Part shown: piece after piece, positions 1 to 7,790 of the stretch
How positions within the stretch are numbered: the first letter of the stretch is position 1
Layout: each line of letters opens with the position of its first letter
Assembly: GCA_964417895.1 (NCBI GenBank)
Contig: CAYQJS010000017.1
Coordinates: 21,444 to 85,443, forward strand
Length of the DNA: 64,000 nucleotides
Source: CAYQJS01 sp964417895
GTDB lineage: Bacteria > Chloroflexota > UBA6077 > SHYK01
Direction of reading: 5' to 3'
The notes under the pieces: model-generated
Databases searched by the model: none
What the model was told of the DNA's origin: nothing
What the model saw: the letters and a program-made list of their open reading frames with translations, nothing else
Translations under genes and position numbers: made by a program

Positions 1-381
1 CGGGTCCCGCACGACCAGATCGGGAACCCGACGCTAGCGGATTTCCTCGCCGAGACCAGCGTCGAGCTGGTGCGCCGGGAGATCACGGGCGACACGGTGA
101 ACGTCGTCGGTGGCGAGCGCATCGCGCGCTCGGAGTTCGCGGTGCGGCTAGCGGAGCGCCTGCACCTGGACTCCAGTCTCATCGAGCCGGTGAGCACAGC
201 GTCGCTCCAGCAGCGCGCGCCTCGGCCGCTGAACGCCGGCCTGCGCACGGACAAGCTCGGGTCGATCCTGGGCAGGCCGGCCATCGGCCTCGACACGGCG
301 CTCGACCGTTTCGTGGCGGCGACGGAGGCCGACGACCCCATTGACCCCCTCTCCCCTCGCGGGGGGAGAGGGCAGGGGTGA
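1..381 (+). CDS. dTDP-4-dehydrorhamnose reductase-like protein, C-terminal part (5' end outside window)
   Basis: The frame is open from base 1, so the gene begins before the window and only about 126 residues remain. The segment near the window start reads DQIGNPTLADFLAE, the conserved stretch of RmlD-type short-chain reductases that make dTDP-L-rhamnose for cell-surface polysaccharide. It is followed by the family's VNVVGGERIARSEFAVRLAE and an AGLRTDKL-like segment near the end. The N-terminal Rossmann half with the NAD(P)-binding glycines is not visible. The last nine or so residues (SPRGGRGQG) and the stop codon are encoded by a GC-rich palindromic repeat (345-379), so the native C-terminus seems to have been replaced or extended by a repeat. 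The RmlD superfamily call is good; the exact substrate is inferred. Confidence 0.75.
   Translation, partial: RVPHDQIGNPTLADFLAETSVELVRREITGDTVNVVGGERIARSEFAVRLAERLHLDSSLIEPVSTASLQQRAPRPLNAGLRTDKLGSILGRPAIGLDTALDRFVAATEADDPIDPLSPRGGRGQG
345..379. repeat. GC-rich palindromic repeat (CCCTCTCCCC / GGGGAGAGGG type)
   Basis: The stem CCCTCTCCCC pairs with GGGGGGAGAGGG across a short loop. It is one copy of a family that recurs across the window, for example near 28157-28250, 34777-34809, 43094-43254, 49337-49377, 55236-55372 and 63898-63940. This copy sits at the 3' end of the reductase gene and supplies its stop codon. It could act as a transcription terminator, but there is no T-tract. Confidence 0.75.
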
Positions 382-414
382 AGGGGTTGCCCTCAACCGA
401 CGAAGCCTCCGCAG

Positions 415-849
415 ATGAACGGTAACACCTGCGCCTTTTGCGCCATCGTGCGGGGCGACCTCGCGGCATGCGTCGTCCTGGAGGACGAGGACACGATGGC
501 GTTCCTCGACCGGCGGCCGCTGTTCCGCGGCCACGCGCTCGTCGTCCCGAGGGTCCACTGCGCAACACTCGCCGACCTGCCGGGCGAGCTCCTGCGCCCG
601 CTCTTCGCGAGCGCTCAGACTGTTGCGCGAGCAATAGAAGACACGCTCGGAGCGGATGGGACGTTTGTGGCCATCAACAACCGGGTGAGCCAGAGTGTTC
701 CCCATCTGCACGTCCACGTCGTGCCACGCCACTCCGGGGATGGGCTCAAGGGGTTCTTCTGGCCCCGGCAGCGATACGCGGACGAGCAGGAGATGGAGGC
801 CATGGCTGATAGGCTGCGCGTGGCGGTCGCGCGCCTGAGTCCAGGTTGA
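415..849 (+). CDS. HIT family hydrolase (histidine triad protein)
   Basis: The product is 144 residues, a normal length for a single-domain HIT protein. It carries the triad HLHVHVV near residues 97-103, the nucleotide alpha-phosphate-binding motif, and the preceding NNRVSQSVPHLH segment typical of the Hint/Ap4A-hydrolase group. An N-terminal CAFC pair (residues 7-10) fits the zinc site found in many bacterial HIT proteins. Such enzymes hydrolyse nucleoside phosphoramidates or dinucleoside polyphosphates in the cytosol; the physiological substrate here cannot be read from sequence. It starts 33 bases after the reductase, with the repeat between. All catalytic histidines are present. Confidence 0.9.
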   Translation: MNGNTCAFCAIVRGDLAACVVLEDEDTMAFLDRRPLFRGHALVVPRVHCATLADLPGELLRPLFASAQTVARAIEDTLGADGTFVAINNRVSQSVPHLHVHVVPRHSGDGLKGFFWPRQRYADEQEMEAMADRLRVAVARLSPG

Positions 850-976
850 CGCTGTTTATGGGAATATACGATAGGCGCGTGCCGAGAGATCGGGGTATGA
901 TGGCGCTGCAAGTCGGCGTGCGCCGCGATGCGCACCCGCCAGAGGAGGTATCCAATGGCGGCGTCGGTTCGCTTTC

Positions 977-2140
977 GTGTTGCTCCTTTCCGTGGCGCTC
1001 GTGGCTCCAGCCGTCGCTCAGGATGAGCCTGCCGAACCTCCCTCCGAACCAGCGGTCGAGGAGGCTGCTCCCGAGCCGACCGCCACCCCTGCCCCATCAC
1101 CGGCCGTCTCGCCTCCCAGTGCAACGCCGACTCCGGGGCCGGGCGCGATCCTCCTCAGCGACAACTTCGATGACCCCGCGGCCGGCGTGCTGCCTCGTTC
1201 CTCCCCGAACCCCGACCGCTACACGCGTGGATACATGGACGGCGAGTACCGGCTGTCCAGTCAGTCGGACGCTGGGGCCGTCGCGGCTGTGCCCGGATCG
1301 TACGAGAATGCGTCCCTGGCTGTGGACGCTCGGATGGTGGGCGACACCGACGGCAGGGCAATCGCGCTCTACTGCCGTCTCCAGCCGGGCCCTAGCCCGA
1401 GCGGCTACGTGCTTTACGTTGCGCCGCCCGACGGCGCTTTGCGGCTGTGGCGAATCGACGGCGGCGCACGCACACCCCTCATGGATTGGCAGGCGCGCTC
1501 GGCTATCGCACGGGGCACCGGCCGCAACCGCATTGAGCTCTCCTGCGCGGGGAGCGTCATTACTGTGACGGTCAACGGAGCTCGTGTGGGGTTTGCCTTC
1601 GATGGGACATATCGTGGCGGCCAGATGGTGCTCGGCGCCGTTGGAGCCACTGCAACCCGCACCATCGACGTACGGCTGGATAACCTGGCCGTTACACTGC
1701 GTGGTGAAGAGACTCCTCCACCCCCAGGCCCGTACGACGGCGCCTGGGTCGGATCGACCGCCGGCGGCCGAGACAGCTCGTTCACCGTCAGCCACAACTC
1801 GGTGGTATCTCTAAGCGTGAATTTTGAGATCGTCACCTCCCAGTTCGGCGCGAGGAGGGAGGGCGAATGCGTCGCGTCGGGTTCGCCGAAAATAAGCCTG
1901 GAAGCGCCGGCGCTGATTGAGAACGATGGATTCTCGTTGACCATCAGTATGCCGGTCCGCGTCACGTACACCGTGCAGGGCGAACCAGGGGCGTCGACTT
2001 TCGAGCGGACAGATACCTTCGTCGTGTCCGGGCGGTTCACTTCTCCCGCGTCGGCGGCGGGCGACATCGAGATCACAACCTCTGGAGTCCCCCGATGCGA
2101 CGGACGGGTCGCCGCCCCCTGGACGGCGCGAAAGGCCTAA
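977..2140 (+). CDS. secreted protein with LamG/3-keto-disaccharide-hydrolase-like domain; probable frameshift at its start
   Basis: The body begins with a signal-peptide core (VLLLSVALVAPAVAQ) and then a Pro/Glu/Thr/Ala-rich linker. A beta-rich domain of roughly residues 55-240 follows (LLSDNFDDP, then alternating strands ending in IDVRLDNLAVT). This resembles concanavalin-like jelly rolls of the DUF1080/LamG type, often used for carbohydrate binding. The C-terminal 140 residues form a second unrecognised beta-rich region. The only in-frame start here is GTG 977, without a ribosome site. An ATG at 955 with a strong AGAGGAGG upstream is out of frame by one base. Removing one T from the TTT at 973-975 would fuse it perfectly to the signal peptide. 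A sequencing error or real frameshift is therefore likely. Confidence 0.7.
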   Translation: MLLLSVALVAPAVAQDEPAEPPSEPAVEEAAPEPTATPAPSPAVSPPSATPTPGPGAILLSDNFDDPAAGVLPRSSPNPDRYTRGYMDGEYRLSSQSDAGAVAAVPGSYENASLAVDARMVGDTDGRAIALYCRLQPGPSPSGYVLYVAPPDGALRLWRIDGGARTPLMDWQARSAIARGTGRNRIELSCAGSVITVTVNGARVGFAFDGTYRGGQMVLGAVGATATRTIDVRLDNLAVTLRGEETPPPPGPYDGAWVGSTAGGRDSSFTVSHNSVVSLSVNFEIVTSQFGARREGECVASGSPKISLEAPALIENDGFSLTISMPVRVTYTVQGEPGASTFERTDTFVVSGRFTSPASAAGDIEITTSGVPRCDGRVAAPWTARKA

Positions 2141-2166
2141 CCAGGTGAACCCGAACGCCCAGACGC

Positions 2167-2185
2167 TGGGGGGCGGAGCCCCCCA
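2167..2185. terminator. strong GC hairpin after the secreted-protein gene
   Basis: TGGGGGG and CCCCCCA arms flank a short GC loop 26 bases after the stop of the secreted protein. Another C-rich run follows but no T-tract, so it is either a factor-dependent or weak terminator, or another member of the repeat population. Confidence 0.4.
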
Positions 2186-2280
2186 GACCCCCCGGGGACG
2201 CCCGGCAGCGAAGCGCTAATAAGCGGGACGGCCTCCTCCAGAAGGAAGACAACGCCTTCTTGGATGTGCAGGACGTTCGG

Positions 2281-2676
2281 GTGATCCGTTTTGCTGGATG
2301 CTTTGCTCCACCCGGGTGGGCTCGTCGCCGACTGGACCAGCCGGGACGCCCACCAGCGTATCCTGGAGCGCCATCGGCTGGCCGAGTCGGATTACCGGCT
2401 CTCCTAACTGCGTTATGACCTCACCAAACTGCGGGCCAAGGGTCTCGTGGAACGGATCGGCAAGACGCACCGGTATCGGCTCACCGCCCTCGGTCTCAAA
2501 CTCGGCGTTCTGCTCGTGAAAGCCCGAACTCGCCTGCTCGGACCGCTTGCACCCTCGCCACCGAACCCCGCCGCCGGCTCCCAACTCGCAACCCCAGCGC
2601 TGTGGAAGCTGACATGCGACAATTGGACGCCGACTTGAACACCCTTTGCCAAACTCTCGGCCTGATCGCAGCGTGA
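2281..2676 (+). pseudogene. remnant of a winged-helix protein (internal stop and frameshift)
   Basis: In frame from about 2281 the translation shows a helix-rich segment, then TAA at 2405-2407. It continues as LRYDLTKLRAKGLVERIG followed by HRYRLTALGLKLGVLL, which is a recognition helix and wing. After a frame change near 2580-2600 the last 25 residues reappear as a helix ending in LCQTLGLIAA with a stop at 2674. I recall proteins with this YDL-KLRAKGL...YRLT signature as a widespread uncharacterised family, possibly linked to mobile DNA. Both lesions make a functional product unlikely unless the assembly is wrong here. No complete N-terminal domain is detectable upstream. Confidence 0.6.
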
Positions 2677-2754
2677 ACAAAGTTCGCGTTAGCGAGGGAG
2701 CAAATCTCTTAGGGGGAAGGGTTCGGTCCCTCCGCTAACCCCTTAGGGGTGTAG

Positions 2755-3099
2755 TCAGACGCGCCAGTCGAGCGCCGTCTCGGGAGGGGAACCCTCCTCG
2801 GGTTCGCTCAAGTCGATACCCGTGATGTCGCTCAGTTGTGCTCGGTGCCAGACCGTGAATTCGTCCTGGCCCGTTGCGACGTCCTCGAAAGCCTTCTCGA
2901 CGTTCCCCTCGAACCACACCAGCATGAACGAGCCCCCCGGCGTGGTCTGTAGGGTCCAGGTCTCACGCGTGATGTCGCCCCGCTGATTCAGCGCGTCGAA
3001 CCCCTCCTTTCGAGGACCGGCGACCTCCTTGGCCCAGGCGCGGAAGGCGTCCTCCTTGCCCGGGAGAATCGGGAACATGCCGCTGAACACTCCCATCAC
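2755..3099 (-). CDS. small conserved protein, dimeric alpha/beta-barrel-like (DUF6176-like)
   Basis: The 114-residue product opens with a beta strand (MGVFSGMFPILPGKEDAF) and continues with an amphipathic helix carrying WAKEVAGPRKEGFDALNQ. Further strands follow (ETWTLQTTP, SFMLVWFEGN), then a helix ending in FTVWHRAQLSDITGIDL. This beta-alpha-beta-beta pattern and size resemble stand-alone dimeric alpha/beta-barrel proteins, including the DUF6176 type, several of which bind small hydrophobic ligands. No catalytic residues can be named. It is flanked by the decayed winged-helix gene and by the solute-binding lipoprotein, with no operon partner. The family assignment is tentative; that it is a real gene is likely from codon use and the clean fold pattern. 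Confidence 0.6.
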   Translation of the reverse strand: MMGVFSGMFPILPGKEDAFRAWAKEVAGPRKEGFDALNQRGDITRETWTLQTTPGGSFMLVWFEGNVEKAFEDVATGQDEFTVWHRAQLSDITGIDLSEPEEGSPPETALDWRV

Positions 3100-3213
3100 G
3101 GATCTCCTCTCATCGCCGGTGTCGGTCCCGTGAGCCCCGTGGTGAGCACATCTTAGGAGATCATCCGGGCGGGCGTGTGGCCCTGCTAGCGCACGCTGAA
3201 GCGGGCCCAGCCG

Positions 3214-4938
3214 CTAGCGAAAAGTCCAGTTGTGGATTGCCCAATAGACTGTTGTGCCCCTGCTGGTCCGACCGAATCCGGAGCTTTCCCGTGCGGCGGG
3301 CCCTTGGAGCGAGGAAACCCAACTTTTCACGTCCGGTAAGAAGTACAGGGCATACGCCGGGAGGTTTTCGCTTACGAGCGCCATCATCTGCGCGACGTAC
3401 CTCCCGCGCTCGGTCGGGTCTAGCGTGGAGTTCCAGGCTTCGTAGAGTCGGTCGTACTCTGGGCTCGTCCAGCCGGAACGGTTGAGACCCGCCCACCGGT
3501 TTGCCGCCGCCCCGACTTGAGAGGACCGGAAGGTGGCCTCCGTCCCACCGGCGGCATAGCTGAATCCAGGAAGCGTCTGGCGCGTCTCCAGCTGCGTGAA
3601 TGCCTGAATCCCCATGACGACAGTTCGGACGTTGAAGCCCGCTCGCCGCCAGGAGTCGCTCAGGATTTGCTGCATCCGCTCGATCTCGGATGCATCCTGC
3701 ACGGCGAAGTCGACGTGGAACCGACTTCCCTGCGCGTCGGCAAAGAACCCGTCCGCATCCCTGGTGTAGCCGGCCTCACTCATCAACTGGGCGGACCGGT
3801 TCAGGTCCAGTGGATACTTCCTCAGCAGACGATCGACCTCCGGGAAAAACGGCACATCCGATGAGACGAGGGATTCGGTCGGCGTGCCGAGTCCGTCGAA
3901 TACCCCATCGTTGATCGCCTGCCGATCAATGGCGTGGGCGAGGGCCCTGCGCACGCGGAGGTCGAGGAGCCCTCTGTGACCGACGTACTCCGGCCGCTGC
4001 TGAAGGAACAGAAATGAGGTGTTCGCCGGCGTCGCGAGCGCCGTCCCCTTCCCAGCAGCTTCCCACTCGCGTTTCAACGTGAGAAAGTGCTCGAAGCGTA
4101 GTGTTCTACAGCACGCGTAATCCAGCTGGCCACCGGCGAGAATCGCGGCGAGAGTGGTGTTCTCGTCAGTAAAGATGCGCATCACAATGCGATCGATCTT
4201 GGGGCGCCCCAGAGCGTGCCCATCAAAGGCAATCCCCAGGAGCTGAACACCCGGATCCCAACGCTCCAGACGGTACGGGCCCGCCCCCACGTAGGCGGTG
4301 GTCCAGAACGAGCTGCCGAGAAAGGCCTCCCCGGTCGCGCGCCCCGCCGTGTAGTCGTTGAACGCAGCTTCGAGGAGATGGCCAGGCAGAGGGTCCAGGT
4401 CTTCAAAAGTGAGGCTGCCGCCGTCCGGGTTAAGCGACCGCCATTGCACGATGACGGTCCGCGGGTCTGGTGCCAGCACCGCGTCCATCGTGTCCTGAGG
4501 GCTGGCGATAAAAACTCCTAAGCCCCGATCTGTATAGACCCGGAAGGCAAAGACAAAGTCGTCGGCCGTCAGGGGCGTGCCGTCCTGCCAGGTCAGATTG
4601 TCGCGGAGTCGGTAAGTAGTCTCCATGCGCCCATCAGGAAAGACGCGCCAGCTATCCGTGTTGAGCTGGGGTAGCTCCTCCGCGAGATAGGGGAGGGCAA
4701 CACCCCGGTCGTCAATCAGGCTCAGGGCGGCGTTGAACAGCCGAGTGTTTCTCAGTGGGCCATTGGTTCCCAAAACCTTGGGCGCAAGAGTGGCCGTTTC
4801 AATACGATGAGCCACCACGAGCGTGCGGCTTTGCGCCAGCTGGTCACTCGAAACCGCTGGGCCTTGGCCCTGGCCTGGGCCACAGCTGACCACAAGAACC
4901 GCGAGGGCTGCGCCGATGACGCCCATCGGATGCTGCAC
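3214..4938 (-). CDS. ABC transporter substrate-binding lipoprotein, family 5 (peptide/nickel/opine type)
   Basis: The GTG start at 4938 is preceded by GGAGGAGGAG at good spacing and gives 574 residues, normal for the family. It opens with a lipoprotein signal whose lipobox is VVSC (MQHPMGVIGAALAVLVVSCG), so the mature protein should be anchored outside the membrane. Family-5 hallmarks include WQDGTPLTADDFVFAFRVY near residue 120, YVGAGPYRLERWDPG near 220, and RRALAHAIDRQAINDGVF in the C-terminal half. Such proteins deliver oligopeptides, sugars or other organics to an ABC permease. No permease or ATPase genes lie nearby, so this is an orphan receptor. Its ligand is unknown. A second family-5 protein is at 47589-49328. 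Confidence 0.88.
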   Translation of the reverse strand: MQHPMGVIGAALAVLVVSCGPGQGQGPAVSSDQLAQSRTLVVAHRIETATLAPKVLGTNGPLRNTRLFNAALSLIDDRGVALPYLAEELPQLNTDSWRVFPDGRMETTYRLRDNLTWQDGTPLTADDFVFAFRVYTDRGLGVFIASPQDTMDAVLAPDPRTVIVQWRSLNPDGGSLTFEDLDPLPGHLLEAAFNDYTAGRATGEAFLGSSFWTTAYVGAGPYRLERWDPGVQLLGIAFDGHALGRPKIDRIVMRIFTDENTTLAAILAGGQLDYACCRTLRFEHFLTLKREWEAAGKGTALATPANTSFLFLQQRPEYVGHRGLLDLRVRRALAHAIDRQAINDGVFDGLGTPTESLVSSDVPFFPEVDRLLRKYPLDLNRSAQLMSEAGYTRDADGFFADAQGSRFHVDFAVQDASEIERMQQILSDSWRRAGFNVRTVVMGIQAFTQLETRQTLPGFSYAAGGTEATFRSSQVGAAANRWAGLNRSGWTSPEYDRLYEAWNSTLDPTERGRYVAQMMALVSENLPAYALYFLPDVKSWVSSLQGPAARESSGFGRTSRGTTVYWAIHNWTFR

Positions 4939-5155
4939 GGCTCCTCCTCCTTCTCGCCCACGACAGATGGTCCCCACGCTGCGAATCGTACCCGTCGGAT
5001 CGGATTCGAAGATTGTACTGCTGCCCGATCCCGTTCTCGTGCGTGTACACTGGGCGCGGCAAGCCAGTCCGTCGCGATTCGGATCACAGAATCGGCCCTG
5101 CCTGATAGCAGAGCCCCACAGGCTGATCCTGATAGCTCAAGAAGGAGGATGCCCG

Positions 5156-5926
5156 ATGCGCATCATGTTCCTCAGCCATAGCCCGCGTAACCCAAGAACA
5201 GGTGTCAATGAGAGCGTGCAGAATCTGCTGCGCAGCTACGCTTCGCCCGGCACCGAGCTGGATGTCCACCACGCCGACGACTTCGAAGGCGCACGCGTCA
5301 TGCGGGCCATGAGTGAACAGAGCGTGCTGACCGGCTTGTCCCATGCCATGGTAACCGCAATGCTGATCCGCAAGACCGTCTGGGCCGAGGAGAACGGCTA
5401 TGACGCGGTCATTCAGAGCAATACGTTCGATCCAGGCGTCGAGGCGGGCCGCCTTGCCGTGCGCATCCCGGTCATCGGCGTGATGAAGTGCACGCTGCAC
5501 GCAGCGATGACGCTCTGCGATCGCATTGCCGTCACGGTGCCCCTTCCGGGCCACGTGCCGTACACGCGGCGAATCCTCCGCATGTACGGCATGGACCACT
5601 TCGTCACCGACGTGCGTTCGGTCGGCGTCTACGGCGAAACCGTGGATAAGCAGGAGCTCTTCGACGCTGCGCTCGAAACGATGAAAGGCCTCGTGCGGGA
5701 CACCAATCCAGAGGGCATTCTCCCGCTCGGCGGCGCCCTGATTCCCTACGTCGTGGATCCCCTCGACCTGCAGCGCGAGCTCGGGCTGCCAGTCTTCAAC
5801 ACGAAGTCCACGAGCATCCGCTTCGCTGAGACCTGCTACGCACTGGGGTTAACACACAGCCAGATCACCTATCCGAGCGCAAAGCTGAGCTATGCGGACT
5901 TCACGCGCCGCGCCTTCGAGGCCTGA
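5156..5926 (+). CDS. Asp/Glu/hydantoin racemase-fold protein lacking the usual cysteines
   Basis: The start ATG at 5156 lies eight bases after AAGGAGG. The 256-residue product has the two-domain pattern of aspartate/glutamate/hydantoin racemases. There is an N-terminal RIMFLSHSPRNPRTG strand-loop, a central YDAVIQSNTFDPGVEAGRLA segment and a C-terminal GILPLGGALIPYVVD segment. In active racemases each of the last two carries a catalytic cysteine (AC-F-DPG and LGC-GM). Here the first position is Asn/Thr and the second is Gly, so a two-cysteine racemization mechanism is impossible. The fold is inferred from these landmarks. The protein may be a decarboxylase, isomerase or binding protein of the same superfamily. 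It stands alone between a divergent lipoprotein gene and an empty region. Confidence 0.7.
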   Translation: MRIMFLSHSPRNPRTGVNESVQNLLRSYASPGTELDVHHADDFEGARVMRAMSEQSVLTGLSHAMVTAMLIRKTVWAEENGYDAVIQSNTFDPGVEAGRLAVRIPVIGVMKCTLHAAMTLCDRIAVTVPLPGHVPYTRRILRMYGMDHFVTDVRSVGVYGETVDKQELFDAALETMKGLVRDTNPEGILPLGGALIPYVVDPLDLQRELGLPVFNTKSTSIRFAETCYALGLTHSQITYPSAKLSYADFTRRAFEA

Positions 5927-6534
5927 GCCGAAAACACTTTTGCTCACTCAGCCATTGTCCTCTCCCGCACGCAACCGATGGTCGAACGCGCGAACCGTAC
6001 AAGTAGCCAGCGGGTGCTGGCAAATCTCTTCGCGTCCCCGACGGGATCGAGCGTTGCCCGACCACAACTTTGTGTCCACCTCGCTTTCATCCCCGTTGTA
6101 GGCTTCTGGACACAACCCGAAAAGTTCGTGGCTACCGGTCGGACGGGTGACCCTAACCCGGACGATGCAGCCAAGCTGGTGCGCGTCCGCGACGAGGTAG
6201 AGCCCGAGTTGAAATCTGCTGCATGGCGGGAGAGCGCATCACATACGGTTAATTGCTCAGCAGCCGTACCCAGGGCAGATGAGGTCCGACTGCGTTTGCC
6301 AGCCGACGGTCAGCTGTCCGCCTCCGACTCGACCGCCCGGTGCACGCGCTCATCGTCGAAAAGTGGTCACCCTTTTCACCAAGGGCTTTGCCCGCACCGC
6401 CAGTCGATTACAGGTCGAAGTAATCGTACTCCGATGAGCTGAAGGCGCGACCACAACTTTCTCCCGACCCGTTGGGTTACTATCATGGCGCGCATCAGCT
6501 TTCGGCCGGACTCGGGTTCTCGGGAGGCGAAACA
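5927..6534. other. 608-base stretch without a convincing gene
   Basis: Open frames exist on both strands, but none shows a ribosome site, a recognisable motif or a convincing residue pattern. The longest plus-strand frame (5978-6442) is rich in Ser/Arg/Pro like a random frame. I see no palindromic repeat of the families common elsewhere in the window. It may hold decayed coding sequence, and the upstream promoter of the VOC gene should lie near its right end. Confidence 0.5.
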
Positions 6535-6981
6535 GTGGTGACCATCGCACGTTTGAGCCATGTCGGTTTCAACGTTCCACGCGATCTGTTCGAGCAGGAG
6601 TGCGATTTCTGGGAGAACGTCATCGGGCTGAGGCGGGTCCACGCCCAGGAGGGACGCAACGTCTTCTTCACCGCTGACCCTCTCCGCGACCACGAGTTCA
6701 TTCTCTACGCCGTGGATGGGCCCGTGGACGCCTACGGCGACCCCCGATGCATCGCCAACCACATCGCTTTCGACGTGGCCACCGATGTCGAGGTGGACGA
6801 GCTCACGGCGCGTCTTCGGGCGCGAGGCTTCGACGTGGAGGAGCCGGTCCGAGGCCGCCGCCAGAACAAGGTCACCAGCCCCGCCGGCATTCACTTCGAG
6901 ATCAACACGCCACCATACATGAGCCCCAGACCACGGGGCAGTGAGGACACGGTCGCCGGCGTCATCAGAGAACGAGGTTAG
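6535..6981 (+). CDS. VOC (glyoxalase/dioxygenase) superfamily protein
   Basis: GTG 6535 sits seven bases after GGGAGG and yields 148 residues, the size of a single two-module VOC protein. The first module opens with LSHVGFNVPRDLFEQECDFWENVIGL and the second with IANHIAFDVATDVEVDELTARL. The terminal strand is GIHFEINTPP. Thus the expected metal ligands, His in SHVGF, His in NHIAF and Glu in HFEIN, are all in place. VOC enzymes use a divalent metal for dioxygenation, isomerization or epoxide opening. The substrate is unknown, and the pattern resembles extradiol-dioxygenase-like members. The next gene begins about 55 bases downstream on the same strand. Confidence 0.85.
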   Translation: MVTIARLSHVGFNVPRDLFEQECDFWENVIGLRRVHAQEGRNVFFTADPLRDHEFILYAVDGPVDAYGDPRCIANHIAFDVATDVEVDELTARLRARGFDVEEPVRGRRQNKVTSPAGIHFEINTPPYMSPRPRGSEDTVAGVIRERG

Positions 6982-7035
6982 GGCCCGGCGGCTTCTGGGG
7001 GCCGCCAACGAGATCTTGCGAAAAGGGGGTGCCAG

Positions 7036-7483
7036 ATGTTGGAAAACCGTATGTTTGGTGGGCGCACTTGCGGCTTTCGCCGTTACCGCCACGGCCTCGG
7101 CTACCCAGAGTCGGGATGCAGACATGCTCGCCGTCGCAACGGCGTTCAACGACGCCCGCCAGGTCTGCTACTCGGCGCCCGATTGTCCGAATCTGGACGA
7201 GTTGATGTCGCTCTTTACCGCCGACGCACGTCGCAGAGAGATCCAGCGGAACAACAGCGTCGTGCAGCTCCAGAGTCCAGACGAGCTACGCGCAGATCAT
7301 GTTCGCGTCGCTAGCTCGTTCACGGGACGGAGGGTGGAGACCACCTCCATGGACATCCAGGGCCGCAACGTAGTGATGCTCCAGCTGAACTGGGACCCTG
7401 GGGCAACCCAGCCCAATGCCTTTGTGTCCGTGTTACGCATCGAGGACGGTCAGATCGCCCACTGGGTCTTGATCGCGCCATAA
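7036..7483 (+). CDS. secreted SnoaL-like (NTF2-fold) protein with probable frameshift in its signal peptide
   Basis: The body (MLAVATAFNDARQVCYS to the end) has the helix-then-curved-sheet layout of SnoaL/NTF2-like proteins. It has LMSLFTADARRREI near the front and the closing strands VSVLRIEDGQIAHWVLIAP. Ahead of it is a clear signal-peptide core (VCLVGALAAFAVTATASA). The natural start, ATG 7036 after AAAGGGGGTG, is one base out of frame with that core. Deleting one A from the AAAA at 7042-7045 joins them as MLETVCLVGALA. The listed start is therefore the probable true start, and the body frame itself is open from 6941. Either an assembly error or a real inactivating indel is present. The role is unknown, probably binding of a small ligand outside the cytoplasm. 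Confidence 0.6.
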
Positions 7484-7568
7484 CCCCGGTCGATTGGTCC
7501 CCCGGCGAACAACCGAGCTGTCGCGTCGCGGCCATTGTGGCGAATCAAGCAGGAGGTGAGCCGCGCCA

Positions 7569-7790
7569 ATGACGGAGGCGCCGGAAAGCGTGCGGCAGCG
7601 GCTCGAGCCGTTCCAGCGCGACATGCAGTCCGGCATCCTTGTTCCGCTCTTGCAGTTCGGGACGCTGCCACACGACCTGACCGTGAAGAATATGCAGTTG
7701 TTTGCGCGGGAGATGATGCCCCACCTGCGTCCGCTGGGCCAGCCGGCGGCGTCCAGAGCCGGAAGGGCAGGGGGTGAGCGGTGGGCGTGA
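7569..7790 (+). CDS. short ORF resembling the C-terminus of luciferase-like monooxygenases
   Basis: The ATG at 7569 follows AGGAGGTGAG at somewhat long spacing and gives 73 residues. The central segment (SGILVPLLQFGTLPHDLTVKN then QLFAREMMPHLRPL) matches the last helices of flavin-dependent luciferase-like monooxygenases. There the motif FG-LPH-LT-K---LFA-EVMP precedes the C-terminus. The TIM-barrel portion is missing, so this is either a 3' remnant that acquired its own start or a small protein with that helical hairpin. The end overlaps the start of the next gene by ten bases, which suggests translational coupling. Confidence 0.5.
   Translation: MTEAPESVRQRLEPFQRDMQSGILVPLLQFGTLPHDLTVKNMQLFAREMMPHLRPLGQPAASRAGRAGGERWA

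Noticed and set aside
846..1568. Alternative frame across the 5' part of the LamG-like secreted protein gene
   Set aside because: It shows no domain pattern and is Pro/Arg/Ser-rich, while the other frame has a signal peptide and beta-domain pattern.
5978..6442. Possible 154-residue gene in the empty stretch
   Set aside because: It lacks a ribosome site and any recognisable motif, and the composition looks random.
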